DNA of 64,000 nucleotides. Source: JABDIP01 sp965227455. GTDB taxonomy: Bacteria > Pseudomonadota > Alphaproteobacteria > DSM-16000 > Inquilinaceae. Shown piece after piece: positions 20,214 through 29,286 of this stretch. The position numbers and the translations under genes are program-made. Every line of letters starts with the position of its first letter. Position 1 is the stretch's first letter. The stretch lies in assembly GCA_965227455.1 (NCBI GenBank), contig OZ245752.1, forward strand, positions 4,464,001 to 4,528,000, in the 5' to 3' direction. Below the pieces are notes generated by a model. It had not been told where the DNA came from. It made no database searches and saw only the letters and a list, made by a program, of their open reading frames with translations.

Positions 20214-21098
20214 ATGGCGCATATCGACGGTTCGGAAACCCAGCGCGCCAATCTGGCATTCATCAAGCGATCGATGCGCGAGCCGCTGCTCTCCCGCGAC
20301 CGCGAATTCGACCTGGCGCGGCGCTGGCGCGAGCAGGATGATGAGGTCGCCCTGCACGAATTGGTGCGCGCCTATACCAGGCTGGTGATCAGCACCGCAT
20401 CCCGCTTCCGTAATTACGGGCTGCCGATGGGCGACCTGGTGCAGGAGGGCAATGTCGGGCTGATGCAGGCCGCCGCCCGTTTCGAGCCCGGCCGCGAAGT
20501 CCGCTTCTCGACCTATGCGGCCTGGTGGATCCGCTCCGCCATGCAGGATTTCGTGCTGCGCAACTGGTCGATCGTGCGCACCGGCACCACGGCGGCGCAG
20601 AAATCCCTGTTCTTCAACCTGCGCAGGCTGCAGGCCAGGATCGAGGAGGCCTCGTCCACTCGCCTGACCCATGACGGCCGCGAGAAGGTCGCCCGCGAGC
20701 TGAACGTCAATGTGGGCGACGTGGAATCCATGGAAATGCGCATGTCCGGCGGCGACCAGTCGCTGAACACGCCGATGTCGCCCAGCGGCGATCTGGACTG
20801 GCAGGACACCCTGGCCGATGACCGGCCGTCACCGGAGCAGGTGGTGATCGGCATGCGCGACGGCGAGACCCGGTCGCGCTGGCTGGCCGAGGCGATCGGC
20901 CAGCTGAGCCCGCGCGAGCAGACCATCATCCGCCGCCGGCGGCTGAAGGAGGATGGCGATACGCTGGAGAAGCTGGGCGAGCAACTCGGTGTCAGCAAGG
21001 AGCGGATCCGCCAGCTCGAGCACCGGGCCCTGCTGAAAATGCGCGCCTTCCTGCGCACCCGTGTCCGCACCGCCGACGAGTTGATTGCCGAGCAGTAG
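20214..21098 (+). CDS. rpoH: Heat-shock sigma factor RpoH (sigma-32)
   Basis: 294 residues with AGGAGG five bases before the ATG. Region 2 includes LRNWSIVRTGTTAAQKSLFFNL; QKSLFFNLRR is the RpoH box specific to sigma-32. Region 4 has SKERIRQLEHRALLKMR, the -35 recognition helix. It directs transcription of chaperone and protease genes, probably including htpG here. Several alphaproteobacteria carry more than one rpoH; I cannot tell which copy this is. Confidence 0.94.
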   Translation: MAHIDGSETQRANLAFIKRSMREPLLSRDREFDLARRWREQDDEVALHELVRAYTRLVISTASRFRNYGLPMGDLVQEGNVGLMQAAARFEPGREVRFSTYAAWWIRSAMQDFVLRNWSIVRTGTTAAQKSLFFNLRRLQARIEEASSTRLTHDGREKVARELNVNVGDVESMEMRMSGGDQSLNTPMSPSGDLDWQDTLADDRPSPEQVVIGMRDGETRSRWLAEAIGQLSPREQTIIRRRRLKEDGDTLEKLGEQLGVSKERIRQLEHRALLKMRAFLRTRVRTADELIAEQ

Positions 21099-21143
21099 CG
21101 CTCGGTATCTTCGGACTCGAGCAGAGCTCGAGAAGATTACGTA

Positions 21144-21290
21144 AGCTCCCTCACCCTCCCAACGCTTCGCGTCGGGTCCCTCCCTCTCCCGCAAGGGGAG
21201 AGGGGTTTCAGTCAGCGCCAGACAAATCGCCCCTCTCCCCTTGCGGGAGAGGGAGGGACCCGCGCGTCAGCGTGGGAGGGTGAGGGGGCT
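21144..21290. repeat. Long palindrome of the CCCTCACCC/CCCTCTCC family
   Basis: A 147-bp inverted repeat: outer arms CTCCCTCACCCTCCCAACGC and GTGGGAGGGTGAGGGGGCT, inner arms CCCTCTCCCGCAAGGGGAG and CCCCTTGCGGGAGAGGG. It separates the converging rpoH and M48 genes and could end both transcripts. Confidence 0.88.
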
Positions 21291-21326
21291 AAGGAAAACT
21301 TGATCGAAGATCGCCTTCGATCCTGC

Positions 21327-22799
21327 CTATTGCACGATCAGCTTCACCCTCTGGCCCGCCTGCAGGGGCGCGCCGGCGTCCAGCCCATTCAGGGCCAGGA
21401 ACCGTTCCACCTGAAAATCGTCGAAGGCCATGCCGCGCGCCAGGGACGAGACCGTGTCGCCGCGCCGGACGGTGACGATGGAGATGCGGCGGGGACGCAG
21501 GGCGGAGCGCTCGGACCGGGTCAGGGGCCGGAAACTGAACGTGGTGCGCTGCAGCGCCGGCTCCATGCGGGCGGTGATATTGGGCGGGGTGAAGAAGGCG
21601 AACCGGGAAACGCGGTCCTGGTCGCTCTGGATGGCGACCAGCCGCGCATCGCGAACCCCAGCATTGGTGTTCAGCCGCACGGTTCCCGTGGCGGCCCGGT
21701 AGCCGTTGACGTCGATCGATTCCAACCCGTTCAGGGGTGCGTTCCGGACCCATTCCCCGGTCAGGTAGGACCTGGGATTGGCGCTGCCGCGGGGCGTCAC
21801 CACATCGAACGCGATCAAGGTGCCGGCGCTGTCCCGGGCCACCACCCGGTCACCGTTATGGCCGAGCTGGAAGCCGTTCGGCGCCTGCCAGCGGATGCCC
21901 TCGCCGGGATGAGACAGAACCGTTCCGTCGATGAAGCCGTTGCGGCCGGTCTCGCCCCAGACGAGGCCGTCGATGGCCGACAGATAGGCGTCGCGGTTGC
22001 GCCGGGTGGGCTGGCCGGGCGCCTGGGCGGCCAGGGCGCTGGCCTGCCGGACCCGGTCCTCGGTTCGCGGATGGGTCGAAAGATAGGCCGGCAGGCTGCC
22101 GCCGGTCGACCGGCCGTCGAGCCGTGCGTCGAGGTCTCTTTCGCGGCCGAGCTGCTGCAGGAAGCTGCTCATGGCGAAGGGGTCGTAGCCGGAATCGGCC
22201 AGATAGCGGATGCCGACGGCGTCCGCCTCGGATTCCTGGCCGCGGCTGTAGCTCAGCAGATAGAGCTGGGCGCCGGTGCCGAAGGCCTCGGCCAGCTCAT
22301 TGCTGCCGGTAGCGGAGCCAAGGATGCCGGTCGCCAGCTGCGCCAGGGTGGCCTGGCTGTAACGCTCGGCGCTGTGGCGGGCGGTGACATGGGCGATCTC
22401 ATGGGCCATCACGCCGGCCAGCTCCGCCTCGTCGTTCATCAGCGCCAGCAGGCCGCGGGTCACCGATACATAGCCGCCGGGCAGGGCGAAGGCATTCGGC
22501 AGATCGCTGTCCAGCACGGTGAAGCTGTAGGGCTGGCCGGCCGTGCCGGTGGCTTGAACGACCTGACGGCCGACCCGTTCCACATAGGCCGACAGGGCCG
22601 GGTCCTGGTATTCGCCGCCGAACTGCTCCACCAGCTTGGGGAATTCCTGCCGGCCGATGGAGGCCTCCTGCTGCGGGCTCAGCAGGGAGAACTGCTGGCG
22701 GCCGGTCGCCGGATTGACGGCGCAGCCGGCCAGCGCGGTAACCAGGGCCAGGGCGGCGGTGAGGAAACCGCCGATGCGCGTCCAGGTCAGTCGGGTCAT
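21327..22799 (-). CDS. M48-family zinc metalloprotease lipoprotein with C-terminal LysM-like domain
   Basis: 490 residues from the ATG at 22799. Residues 1–26 are a lipoprotein signal with lipobox LAGC (Cys26). The peptidase core shows HEIAH (133–137) and downstream ESEADAVG supplying the third zinc ligand, as in BepA/YfgC-like outer-membrane quality-control proteases. The C-terminal 60 residues (VTVRRGDTVSSLARGMAF) resemble LysM, which would hold it at peptidoglycan. Its ATG overlaps the stop of the upstream nuclease gene (ATGA), so the pair is translationally coupled. Confidence 0.9.
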   Translation of the reverse strand: MTRLTWTRIGGFLTAALALVTALAGCAVNPATGRQQFSLLSPQQEASIGRQEFPKLVEQFGGEYQDPALSAYVERVGRQVVQATGTAGQPYSFTVLDSDLPNAFALPGGYVSVTRGLLALMNDEAELAGVMAHEIAHVTARHSAERYSQATLAQLATGILGSATGSNELAEAFGTGAQLYLLSYSRGQESEADAVGIRYLADSGYDPFAMSSFLQQLGRERDLDARLDGRSTGGSLPAYLSTHPRTEDRVRQASALAAQAPGQPTRRNRDAYLSAIDGLVWGETGRNGFIDGTVLSHPGEGIRWQAPNGFQLGHNGDRVVARDSAGTLIAFDVVTPRGSANPRSYLTGEWVRNAPLNGLESIDVNGYRAATGTVRLNTNAGVRDARLVAIQSDQDRVSRFAFFTPPNITARMEPALQRTTFSFRPLTRSERSALRPRRISIVTVRRGDTVSSLARGMAFDDFQVERFLALNGLDAGAPLQAGQRVKLIVQ

Positions 22800-23578
22800 T
22801 GCGGGGTCTCGAGCAGTTCGATCTGTTCGGGATGGGTGGCGTCGATCATCGGCCCGTTGCGCTGATAGACCCAGCCGCGCACACGGATGCGCCGGCCGGT
22901 CAGGTTCAGCGGATCCAGGCCGGTGGCGCGAAAGGCGCGGACATGGTCGGGCGCGATGCTCACGGTGAAATCGTCGCGCCAATCTGGGCCGAAATTAAGG
23001 TAGATGCGCCGGCGTACCTCGGCCGCGTCCAGCACCACCCCCTCGACCAGCTGGAAGCTGTCCAGCAGCGCCCCGGTCTCCGCCTCCTCGCGGACCGCAT
23101 AGAAGGGATGCGCCCAGATTCCGCGCCCGGCGGCGCGGGCCTCGCGCTCCGCCTCCAACATCTCGGCCACGGCTGTGCGGTTGTCCCGGAAGCTGTAGAC
23201 CCGGGCCATACCGCTCTCCAGCATGGCGCCCTGGACCCACAGCCCGTCATCGCGCAGCAGATGGGCCAAGGCCCGGCCATGGCGGTCGATCCGCCGGCCG
23301 CCATAGGCCAGAGCGACCCGCCGCCCGAGCACCAGCTCGGACAGCCGGTCCCGTGCCGCGTCCGCCAGCGGCCAGTCGCGGGAATCCCGCCGGCCCAGGG
23401 CCAGCTTCGGGGCCTGCAGACCGACCAGCCGGATTTCGGTGCCGTCTTCCAGGAACACCGTATCGCCGTCGACGATCTCGGACACGATGCCGCCGCCATC
23501 GACGACCAGGCCTGCCGGCGCATCGGCATGGGCAGGCATTGCGAGCAGCAGGACCGAGAGGATCAGCAAGGGTCGCAT
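22796..23578 (-). CDS. Secreted thermonuclease (SNase) family protein
   Basis: 260 residues from the ATG at 23578, which begins a signal peptide (MRPLLILSVLLLAMPAHA). The SNase domain shows VSEIVDGDTVFLEDGTEIRL, GLQAP and RIDRHGRALAHLL with the catalytic Arg/Asp/Glu set. The C-terminal 100 residues form a separate domain (FRRATGLDPLNLTG is approximate in position; TGRRIRVRGWVYQRNGP is clear). It is probably a periplasmic nuclease. It shares an operon with the M48 protease. Confidence 0.88.
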   Translation of the reverse strand: MRPLLILSVLLLAMPAHADAPAGLVVDGGGIVSEIVDGDTVFLEDGTEIRLVGLQAPKLALGRRDSRDWPLADAARDRLSELVLGRRVALAYGGRRIDRHGRALAHLLRDDGLWVQGAMLESGMARVYSFRDNRTAVAEMLEAEREARAAGRGIWAHPFYAVREEAETGALLDSFQLVEGVVLDAAEVRRRIYLNFGPDWRDDFTVSIAPDHVRAFRATGLDPLNLTGRRIRVRGWVYQRNGPMIDATHPEQIELLETPQ

Positions 23579-23704
23579 AGCACCCCTTGTAACTGATGGT
23601 CGCAGCGGCCGCAGGAGGTTTTGCGTCCGCCCCCAGGACTGCATACACTCGACTCTGCGCCGCCCGTCATGGCGGGTAGGAGAGACCCCGGAGCAACGAA
23701 CCGC

Positions 23705-24658
23705 ATGCCGCGCGACGCCATATTCCCCCCTGTCGAGCCGTTCCAGACCGGCACGCTGAAGGTCGATTCGGTGCATGAGCTCTATTGGGAGCAATGCGGC
23801 AATCCCGCGGGTGTTCCGGTGGTCTTCCTGCATGGCGGGCCGGGTGCGGGCGCGTCGCCGGTGCATCGCCGGTTCTTCGATCCGGACCACTACCGGGTCA
23901 TCATCTTCGATCAGCGCGGCGCCGGCCGGTCTAGGCCGTTGGGGGAGATCGCCAACAACACCACCGACCTGCTGATCGAGGATGTCGAGGCGCTGCGCCG
24001 CCAGCTCGACATCGACCGCTGGCACGTCTTCGGCGGCTCCTGGGGCAGCACCCTGGCGCTGGCCTATGGCCAGGCCCATCCGGACCGCTGCCTGTCGCTG
24101 ACCCTGCGCGGCATCTTCCTGATGCGGCGCAGCGAGATCGACTGGTTCCTTTACGGCATGAAGGCGATCTTCCCGGAAGCCTGGGAGACCTTCAGCGGCT
24201 TCCTGCCCGACGAGGACCAGACCGACCTGCTGGAGGGCTATTACCGCCGGCTGATCGATCCCGACCCGACCGTGCACCTGCCGGCGGCGCGGGCCTGGAG
24301 CATGTATGAAGGCGCCTGCTCGACCCTGCTGCCCAATCCGGACACGGTGGCGGCGGCGGGCGAGGACGCCCATGCCCTGGGCCTGGCGCGGATCGAGGCG
24401 CATTTCTTCCGCAACAACCTGTTCACCCCGGAAGACCGGCTGCTGGCCGATGTCGACCGGGTCCGCGACATCCCGGCGACCATCGTCCATGGCCGCTATG
24501 ACATCGTCTGCCCGATCTCCAGCGCCAACGATCTGCGCCATGCCTGGCCCGAAGCGCGCTTCGTGGTCGTGCCCGATGCCGGCCATTCGGCCATGGAGCC
24601 CGGCATCCGCTCCGCCCTGATCGACACGATGCGGCGCTACCGCACCGTAGAGGCCTGA
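23705..24658 (+). CDS. pip: Prolyl aminopeptidase (proline iminopeptidase)
   Basis: 317 residues from the ATG at 23705 with GGAG upstream; the frame extends further back without homology. This is an alpha/beta-hydrolase of family S33: VFLHGGPGAG is the oxyanion motif, GGSWGSTLAL holds the nucleophilic Ser, HGRYDIVCP the Asp and DAGHSAMEP the His. It removes N-terminal proline from peptides in the cytoplasm. It diverges from the nuclease–protease operon. Confidence 0.95.
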   Translation: MPRDAIFPPVEPFQTGTLKVDSVHELYWEQCGNPAGVPVVFLHGGPGAGASPVHRRFFDPDHYRVIIFDQRGAGRSRPLGEIANNTTDLLIEDVEALRRQLDIDRWHVFGGSWGSTLALAYGQAHPDRCLSLTLRGIFLMRRSEIDWFLYGMKAIFPEAWETFSGFLPDEDQTDLLEGYYRRLIDPDPTVHLPAARAWSMYEGACSTLLPNPDTVAAAGEDAHALGLARIEAHFFRNNLFTPEDRLLADVDRVRDIPATIVHGRYDIVCPISSANDLRHAWPEARFVVVPDAGHSAMEPGIRSALIDTMRRYRTVEA

Positions 24659-24679
24659 TGCGCTGCGTCGGGGCGCGGT

Positions 24680-25162
24680 TCAGTCTGCGCCGAACTCCAT
24701 GAAGGGCTCCGATTCGAAATCCGATCCGATGCTGTAGACCGTGAAGGGGATTGGGTTCGGTCCCTCCATCCCCGGCGAGCCCTGCGGCATCCCCGGCACG
24801 GTCAGCCCGCGGATCTCGGGTCGCTCGGCGAGAAGGCGGTCTATGGCAGAGGCGGGGACGTGGCCCTCGATCACATAGCCGTCGATCATTGCCGTGTGGC
24901 AGGACCATTGATCCTGCGGAACTCCGGCTAGTTGCTTGATCGCCGACAGGTTCTCCACATCGTGGACCATCGCCGAAAAGCCGTTCCGCTCGAGATGGTC
25001 GACCCAGGCGGCACAGCACCCGCACCAGGGACTCTTGTAGACCTCGATCTGCGCCGCATGTTCCTCCGCCATTGCGGGGGCGGCCACCGATGCAGCCAGG
25101 ACCGCTGCCACGGCCAGACCGCGCCAGCGGCCGGTTGAAGCGCGAATGTTGCTCAGGTGCAT
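24680..25162 (-). CDS. DUF411 periplasmic metal-binding protein
   Basis: 160 residues from the ATG at 25162, which has AAGGAG eight bases upstream; an in-frame GTG at 25171 sits directly on that ribosome site and is unlikely. A signal peptide ends APAMA. VYKSPWCGCCAAWVDHLE holds Cys47, Cys49 and Cys50, the DUF411 metal site, and DQWSCHTAMIDGYVIEGHVP the conserved second Cys/His pair. DUF411 proteins occur beside copper-resistance genes. It ends the copper operon, 15 bp after the oxidase gene. Confidence 0.9.
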   Translation of the reverse strand: MHLSNIRASTGRWRGLAVAAVLAASVAAPAMAEEHAAQIEVYKSPWCGCCAAWVDHLERNGFSAMVHDVENLSAIKQLAGVPQDQWSCHTAMIDGYVIEGHVPASAIDRLLAERPEIRGLTVPGMPQGSPGMEGPNPIPFTVYSIGSDFESEPFMEFGAD

Positions 25163-25177
25163 CGTCGACACTCCTTT

Positions 25178-26587
25178 TCAGGTGATCTCGATCCAGGTCA
25201 CCATACCTCCGGCCTGGTGTTCGAGCATGTGGCAGTGGAACACCCATTTGCCCGGCGCGTCGGCGACGAAAGCGATGGTCGCGCGGTCGCCCGGGTCCAG
25301 CAGCTCGGTGTCGCGCCATGGGCCGGCCTCCACCGGACGGCCGTTGCGGCGGACAACCGTGAAATGGCTGCCGTGCAGATGCATGGCATGCGGCCAGCGT
25401 GTCTCGTTGAGCAGATCGATTGCCACGGTCTGCCCGGTCGCGGCGCGCAGAAGCGGCTCTTCGGGCATGCCGGCAACGCCGTTGAAGGCCCAGACGCGGC
25501 CCGCGGAGACCAGTTCCCGGATGGTCAGGAAGCGGCCGTCCAGGGTGGCGCCGCTCATGCGCCCCATGGCGCCGCCCTCCATCAGCAGCTCGGCGGTCAC
25601 CGCGCTTGCGAGATCGAGATCGGTGCGGATCGGATTTGCCGGCAACGCCGCCAGCGGCGGCAGCGGGGTGCGCCGGCGCGGAGCGTCCGGGCCATAGACG
25701 AACCGGGCTATCGTCACCGTTTCCCGTCCGCCGGTCTCGATTATCGGCGTCTCGGACCCCGGTTCCAGACCCATATCGATCATCAGGTCGACACGCTGGG
25801 CCGGTGCGATGCGCAGTCGCGACCCGGCGGGGGCGAACGGTTCGATGGGCTGGCCGTCCAGGGCGACCACCATCGGGTCGTGCTTGGGAAAGGACAGGGT
25901 CGTGACGCGCGCGTTGGCGGCATTGAGGATGCGCAGACGCATACGAGCGCCCGCCGTCACCGGGATGCGGTGTTCCGATTCACCGTTGACCGTGATCCAG
26001 TTGCCCAGCCGTCCGGCATGGGCCCAGTCGCGGATGTCGCCCAGGCTGGCTTCGTGGATGGCACCGGACTCGTCCAGCCGCCAGTCATCGACGAGGAAGA
26101 TGAGATCTTGGTCGACCGGCGGCGGCTCGGGTTCGTCGACCACGAGGACGCCGTACATCCCGCGCGCCAATTGCTCCCACGAGCGATTATGCGTGTGATA
26201 CCAATAGGTTCCGGCGTCCGGAAGGCGGAATGCGTAGTCGAACGTGCCGCCGGGCGGCACCGCCTCCTGGGTCAGCCCGGACACGCCGTCCATGGCGTTG
26301 GGCACGCGCACGCCATGCCAGTGAATGCTGGTCGCCTGCGGCAGTTCGTTGGCCAGCCGGATCTTCAGCATGTCGCCCTGCCGGGCCCGCAGGACCGGTC
26401 CCGGGGAGCGCCCGTCGAATCCCCAGATTGGTGTTGTGCCGCCGCCATCCGGATACAACGCCGCACGCCCCTCGCGGGCCGTCAGCGTGCGATGGGAATC
26501 GGCCTGCGCACCCGCGCCTGGCCAGTTTGCGGCCACCACGCCGGCTGCCGCCAGGACCCCGCCCTTGATCACTTGACGTCGATGCAT
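25178..26587 (-). CDS. Periplasmic multicopper oxidase, copper-tolerance type
   Basis: 469 residues, three cupredoxin domains. The N-terminus has a twin-arginine-like signal (HRRQVIKGG then a hydrophobic stretch). All four copper-ligand blocks are present: HWHG (89–92), HTH (131–133), HAMHLHG and HCHMLEHQ near the C-terminus, giving the type 1 and trinuclear sites. Relatives (CueO, CopA) oxidise Cu(I) to less toxic Cu(II). It has GGAG upstream and lies between a diheme cytochrome and DUF411 genes, so oxidation electrons could pass to the cytochromes. Confidence 0.93.
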   Translation of the reverse strand: MHRRQVIKGGVLAAAGVVAANWPGAGAQADSHRTLTAREGRAALYPDGGGTTPIWGFDGRSPGPVLRARQGDMLKIRLANELPQATSIHWHGVRVPNAMDGVSGLTQEAVPPGGTFDYAFRLPDAGTYWYHTHNRSWEQLARGMYGVLVVDEPEPPPVDQDLIFLVDDWRLDESGAIHEASLGDIRDWAHAGRLGNWITVNGESEHRIPVTAGARMRLRILNAANARVTTLSFPKHDPMVVALDGQPIEPFAPAGSRLRIAPAQRVDLMIDMGLEPGSETPIIETGGRETVTIARFVYGPDAPRRRTPLPPLAALPANPIRTDLDLASAVTAELLMEGGAMGRMSGATLDGRFLTIRELVSAGRVWAFNGVAGMPEEPLLRAATGQTVAIDLLNETRWPHAMHLHGSHFTVVRRNGRPVEAGPWRDTELLDPGDRATIAFVADAPGKWVFHCHMLEHQAGGMVTWIEIT

Positions 26588-26625
26588 TGCCAGTCTCCAG
26601 CGATCAGCGCTGCCAGGCTGCAGTA

Positions 26626-27546
26626 TCAGTCCGACCCGCCGTCGGACGCCATAAGGTACTCCGCAACCGCCGCGAGATCGTCGTCGCTGAACCAGGAGGT
26701 GCTGTCGCTGATGACATGCCCCATGCTTCCACCCAGCGAATCGCCGTCAGGCGTCAGGCCGAGACGCAGGGCGAAGACGACGTCCTGCGTAGTCCAGCCG
26801 GCGGCCCGAAGCGCGGCCCCGGTGATCGACGGCACCCGGTCGCCTTCGGGGCCGTCTTTGGTACCGGTGAGGCTTCGGTCCTCGATACGCGCGCCGAGCA
26901 TATTGCGTGGCGTGTGGCAGGCAACGCAATGGCCCGGACCGGTCACGATGTAGGCGCCGCGATTCCACGCGTCCGACCGGCCGGGATCGGGCTCGTAGCT
27001 GCCGGGCTCCAGAAACAGCGCATTCCAGACGGCCAGCAGCGTCCTGTTTGCGAAGGGCTGTTCGATGTCGTGGGTGGGCGGTCGGCCAGGTGCCGCCGGA
27101 ACCGTCTGCATCGCGGCCCAGAGATCGACGATGTCCTGGTCGGTCATCCGGGTGTATTCGGCATAGGGGAAGACCGGGAAATAGTGCCGTCCGTCCGGCG
27201 CCTTGCCGGCGGTCATCGCGGCCATGAAGTCGCCCATGGACCAGGCGCCGATACCGTCCTCGGGATGCGGCGTGATGTTCGGTGCATAGAAGGTCCCGAA
27301 CGCCGTCTCGATCGGCTCGCCGCCAGCAAGGAAAGCGCCGCCCCCGTCCGAATCGGTGTGGCAAGCGATGCATCCGGCCACCCGTGCCACATAGGCACCT
27401 CGTGCAACGTCGCCCTCGACAGCCGGCGTCGGCCGTGGCGCCGGGACGGCGGCGAACAGGTAGGTCCCCGCCGACAGTGCGATCAGCAGGGCGGGCAGCC
27501 CGATGCCAAGGATCAATCGCAAGGTCGCGGTCCGCCTTCCGGTCAC
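26626..27546 (-). CDS. Diheme cytochrome c
   Basis: 306 residues. An N-terminal hydrophobic segment (residues 10–33) acts as signal or membrane anchor. Two class I cytochrome c domains follow, with heme motifs CIACH (59–63) and CVACH (207–211) and later methionines as likely axial ligands (SLGGSMGHVI). The layout resembles cytochrome subunits of periplasmic dehydrogenases. Its ATG overlaps the cytochrome c' stop by four bases. In this operon it probably takes electrons from the copper oxidase or shuttles them to a terminal oxidase. Confidence 0.9.
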   Translation of the reverse strand: MTGRRTATLRLILGIGLPALLIALSAGTYLFAAVPAPRPTPAVEGDVARGAYVARVAGCIACHTDSDGGGAFLAGGEPIETAFGTFYAPNITPHPEDGIGAWSMGDFMAAMTAGKAPDGRHYFPVFPYAEYTRMTDQDIVDLWAAMQTVPAAPGRPPTHDIEQPFANRTLLAVWNALFLEPGSYEPDPGRSDAWNRGAYIVTGPGHCVACHTPRNMLGARIEDRSLTGTKDGPEGDRVPSITGAALRAAGWTTQDVVFALRLGLTPDGDSLGGSMGHVISDSTSWFSDDDLAAVAEYLMASDGGSD

Positions 27547-28163
27547 TGCTCTTCGCGGAACCGCGTGTGGCAGGCGTTACAGACTTGGCTCAACCGCACG
27601 AACGAGGCCTGCGGCGGCATCCCGGCCAGCAACTCGGGATCGGACATCGGACCCGTGCCGGGATTGGCGCCCATCATGGAATTCTGCCCGCCCATCATCG
27701 GGGTTTCCCCGCCCATCATGGCGCCTCGTCCGCCCATCATGCTCCCGCCCATGGCGCCTCCATCAGGCTGCGGGTTGCCGGCGGCGGCGGACAGCGCGCC
27801 GGCGTAGGCGGACAGATCGACGGCCAGGGACTCGAACCGATCCCAGTCCTGCCAGATCGCTGGCAGGGCCTCCGTCGGGTGGTCCAGACTGCCGTCCGGG
27901 AACAGCCGCGTCAGGTGCTCGCTGCCGTGTCCGGCAATCACATCGGCGGCCTCGCGGACCGCGTCCGCGTCGTAATCTCTTTGGCCACGGAACATCGCCG
28001 ATATCACCTTCATGGCGTCCCCGACGGCCTCCATTGCCCGCATGCGCTCGCCGACCACTCCTGTGGCGCCCTCATGGGCTGACGCCATGATCCCCAATCC
28101 GGCGCTCAGCCCGATGGCGATCGCCAGGGTTGTCATCCGTCGATATGCGGATCGGCTTCGCAT
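27543..28163 (-). CDS. Cytochrome c'-like protein with a Met/Gly-rich insert
   Basis: 206 residues. A signal peptide ends near ASAHEG (residue 31). A four-helix cytochrome c' fold follows (MKVISAMFRGQRDYDADAVR, then LFPDGSLDHPTEALPAIW), with the heme motif CNACH (195–199) close to the C-terminus as usual for class II. Between helices 3 and 4, residues about 133–172 hold an insert of repeated Met–Met–Gly–Gly units (GAMGG, SMMGG, GAMMGG, PMMGG, SMMGA). Such clusters are typical Cu(I)-binding sequences. It is the first gene of the copper operon. GGGAG lies eight bases upstream. Confidence 0.85.
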   Translation of the reverse strand: MRSRSAYRRMTTLAIAIGLSAGLGIMASAHEGATGVVGERMRAMEAVGDAMKVISAMFRGQRDYDADAVREAADVIAGHGSEHLTRLFPDGSLDHPTEALPAIWQDWDRFESLAVDLSAYAGALSAAAGNPQPDGGAMGGSMMGGRGAMMGGETPMMGGQNSMMGANPGTGPMSDPELLAGMPPQASFVRLSQVCNACHTRFREEQ

Positions 28164-28253
28164 TGGGGGAACTCCCTGGCCGGGTGGGAAATTGCCGAAG
28201 ATCGGGTCGGCGGACGTTCGGTAGGTCGAAGGTCTGAAGCGGACGCGATGCAG

Positions 28254-28284
28254 AAGATGGTGATTCCAGCTACTGTAAGGTCAA
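28254..28284 (-). promoter_or_regulatory. Candidate CueR/MerR-type copper-responsive promoter
   Basis: On the minus strand TTGACC (28284–28279) and CATCTT (28259–28254) are separated by 19 bases, the over-long spacing typical of MerR-family promoters. The spacer begins TTACAG-TAG-CTGGAA, an imperfect dyad. TTGACCTT followed seven bases later by CTGGAA matches the layout of CueR-controlled copA promoters. It would start transcription about 85 bases before the cytochrome c' ATG. No MerR-family gene lies in the window. Confidence 0.5.
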
Positions 28285-28575
28285 GATATTAATCAGGCAC
28301 CGTGGTGAGCGAACCCGGCCGGAGCGGGATCGTCTCATTCGTTCGGGCGAATCACCCATTCTGGTCACGGGCATGTGCCTGGTTCGCCATAGACGGTGAT
28401 GGAACCCGCCAAAAACGGCGGGATTCCGGCGGCCCAGGTTACAAAGCAGCCGCAAATGCGCCATATTGGGGGGCAACCTTCGGCAGCGGCAAGGATTGTC
28501 GTTGGGGCGCCTTTCCCGCATCCATCCGGTGATGTCGGGCGGCAGGTCCCCATATCGAAGGGAAGGAGCGCTGCC
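28285..28575. other. Divergent intergenic region upstream of chvI
   Basis: No gene seen. It holds a hairpin at 28401–28427: GGAACCCGCC pairs with GGCGGG-A-TTCC across AAAAAC. The chvI promoter must lie here. A good ribosome site, AAGGAG, is at 28563–28568, seven bases before the GTG. Confidence 0.4.
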
Positions 28576-29286
28576 GTGGCTCAAACCATCGCGCTGGTCG
28601 ATGACGACCGCAATATCCTCACCTCGGTCTCCATCGCGCTCGAGGCCGAGGGTTTTGACGTCCGGACCTACGCCGATGGCGACGAGGCGCTCAGGGGGCT
28701 GACCTCCCGGCCGGTCGACGTGGCGGTGCTGGACATCAAGATGCCGCGCATGGACGGCATGGAGCTGCTGACCCGGCTGCGCAAGGTCTCCCAGGTGCCG
28801 GTGATCTTCCTGACGTCGAAGGATGACGAGGTCGACGAGCTGCTGGGCCTGCGCATGGGCGCGGACGACTACATCAAGAAGCCGTTCTCCCAGCGTCTGC
28901 TGATCGAGCGCATCCGCGCCCTGCTGCGCCGCGGCGAGCTGGCGGTCTCCGACGCCGACGCCGATCCGGCGGCGGTGGTGGTGCGCGGCGATCTGGTGCT
29001 GGATTCCAACCGCCACGCCTGCACCTGGAACGGCAAGCCGATCGAACTGACGGTGACCGAATTCCTGCTGGTCAAGGCCCTGGCCATGCGACCGGGCCAT
29101 GTGAAGAGCCGCGACGTGCTGATGGATGCCGCCTATGGCGAGCACATTTACGTCGACGACCGCACCATCGATAGCCACATCAAGCGCATCCGTAAGAAGT
29201 TCAAGGCGATCGACGCGGATTTCGGACAGATCGAAACCCTGTATGGTGTCGGTTACCGGTATAAGGAGCCCGCCGAGGCCGGATGA
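28576..29286 (+). CDS. chvI: Response regulator ChvI, OmpR family
   Basis: 236 residues from a GTG at 28576. The receiver domain (1–120) has the acidic pair in LVDDDRN, phospho-acceptor Asp53 in VLDIKMPRMDG and Lys in IKKPFSQ. The C-terminal winged-helix domain ends DDRTIDSHIKRIRKKF and IETLYGVGYRY. ChvG/ChvI is the alphaproteobacterial envelope- and acid-stress two-component system. The chvG start overlaps its stop (ATGA). Confidence 0.93.
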   Translation: MAQTIALVDDDRNILTSVSIALEAEGFDVRTYADGDEALRGLTSRPVDVAVLDIKMPRMDGMELLTRLRKVSQVPVIFLTSKDDEVDELLGLRMGADDYIKKPFSQRLLIERIRALLRRGELAVSDADADPAAVVVRGDLVLDSNRHACTWNGKPIELTVTEFLLVKALAMRPGHVKSRDVLMDAAYGEHIYVDDRTIDSHIKRIRKKFKAIDADFGQIETLYGVGYRYKEPAEAG

